Positions 6,156 to 6,368 of a DNA stretch of 6,368 nt are shown piece by piece; the first letter of the stretch is position 1; every line of letters starts with the position of its first letter. The notes beneath the pieces are model-generated. The model was not told the DNA's origin. It searched no databases and was given only the letters and a program-made list of their open reading frames with translations. Source of the stretch: Candidatus Coatesiibacteriota bacterium (GTDB lineage Bacteria > RBG-13-66-14); contig DAOVLG010000112.1 in the NCBI GenBank assembly GCA_030631385.1, positions 1-6,368 of the forward strand. The letters are read 5' to 3'. Made by a program: the position numbers and the translations under genes.

Positions 6156-6180
6156 ACAAGGGGTTGAAACCCCTTGTCTT
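6156..6180 (+). repeat. Perfect ACAAGGGGTT palindrome, family copy 2
   Basis: ACAAGGGGTT (6156-6165), centre GA, then AACCCCTTGT (6168-6177) form a perfect 10-bp inverted repeat, followed by CTT. It lies six bases outside the CGTAGGGG element. As RNA the two-base centre is too small for a full hairpin, so the inner pairs would open. It may act as DNA or simply be a repeat signature. Confidence 0.75.
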
Positions 6181-6280
6181 GGTGAATAACGCGAGCGACC
6201 AACGGGAGCGCATACGCGGCAGATGCATTCAAACTACAACAAACTCTCGTCGCGGGACTGCGATCCAACGCCCAGCGCTG

Positions 6281-6300
6281 GTTGAACCCCTTTGTCTTTA
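6281..6300 (+). repeat. Half copy of the ACAAG...CTTGT repeat, family copy 3
   Basis: GTTGAACCCCTTTGTCTTTA repeats the right half of the palindrome at 6156-6180 (GTTGAAACCCCTTGTCTT) with one A fewer and one T more. The left ACAAGGG half is missing and replaced by GCCCAGCGCTG. It is in the same orientation as copy 2, about 117 bases away. Confidence 0.55.
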
Positions 6301-6368
6301 GTGTGTTGTAAGAGTACCGCTCGCGGGAAGTGATTATCAAATTGAAAAAAGTCCTCGTCGCGGAGCCG

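Larger units (their letters stand above)
5982..6368. other. Noncoding, repeat-rich region upstream of gcvPA
   Basis: This stretch of 387 bases holds no gene I can support. From gcvPA outward it contains a 5' leader of about 40 nt, an extended -10 promoter, a hairpin-rich element bounded by CGTAGGGG ends (6019-6150), a perfect palindrome (6156-6177), a related half-copy (6285-6298) and two CTCGTCGCGG repeats (6246-6255 and 6354-6363). One minus-strand open frame (6146-6340) is built largely from the repeats and has no ribosome site that convinces me. No tRNA was seen, and no glycine riboswitch is recognisable on the minus strand. Confidence 0.75.

Noticed and set aside
6156..6298. CRISPR array
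   Set aside because: There are only two related repeats here, one of them a half copy, without regular spacing or unique equal-length spacers, and no cas genes.
6146..6340. Open frame of 64 codons on the minus strand
   Set aside because: Two similar segments (TLKTKGFNQRW and IHQDKGFQPLV) are simply translations of the repeat copies. No convincing start signal is present.

Overview
This 6.4 kb window looks like ordinary chromosome from a GC-rich, Gram-negative-like bacterium. It probably comes from an uncultivated lineage or a metagenome-assembled genome, but I cannot name the phylum. The basis is high GC with strong G/C third positions, a Sec-type signal peptide, a glycine decarboxylase split into two subunits (the arrangement of Firmicutes, Thermotogae, archaea and many candidate phyla, not the fused protein of Proteobacteria), and several short palindromic repeats confined to the gaps between genes.

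Layout. (1) Positions 46-1274, minus strand: a two-gene unit in which nfi (endonuclease V, repair of deaminated purines in DNA) overlaps rsmD (16S rRNA m2G966 methyltransferase) by four bases. A piece of a dispersed repeat follows at the window edge. (2) Positions 1275-1681: a divergent gap of about 400 bp holding a long inverted repeat with arms of 20/21 nt and one copy of an ACAAG...CTTGT palindrome family. (3) Positions 1682-3096, plus strand: two genes I do not recognise, one for an exported protein of 334 residues and one for a three-helix membrane protein of 112 residues. (4) Positions 3113-3138: a symmetric hairpin terminator between convergent genes. (5) Positions 3148-5981, minus strand: gcvPA then gcvPB, the two subunits of the P-protein of the glycine cleavage system, joined by a TGATG stop/start. 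gcvT and gcvH are not in the window. (6) Positions 5982-6368: a noncoding, repeat-rich leader. It contains a consensus extended -10 for gcvPA just inside a possible 132-bp element bounded by 10-bp inverted ends, then two more copies of the ACAAG...CTTGT family.

How the genes relate. The gcv pair makes the PLP-dependent enzyme that decarboxylates glycine and passes the aminomethyl group to lipoyl-GcvH. nfi and rsmD are housekeeping nucleic-acid genes that share an mRNA but not a pathway. I found no defence system, CRISPR array, phage or complete transposon. The less ordinary parts are the repeats, especially the one carrying the apparent gcvPA promoter, and the unrecognised envelope gene pair.
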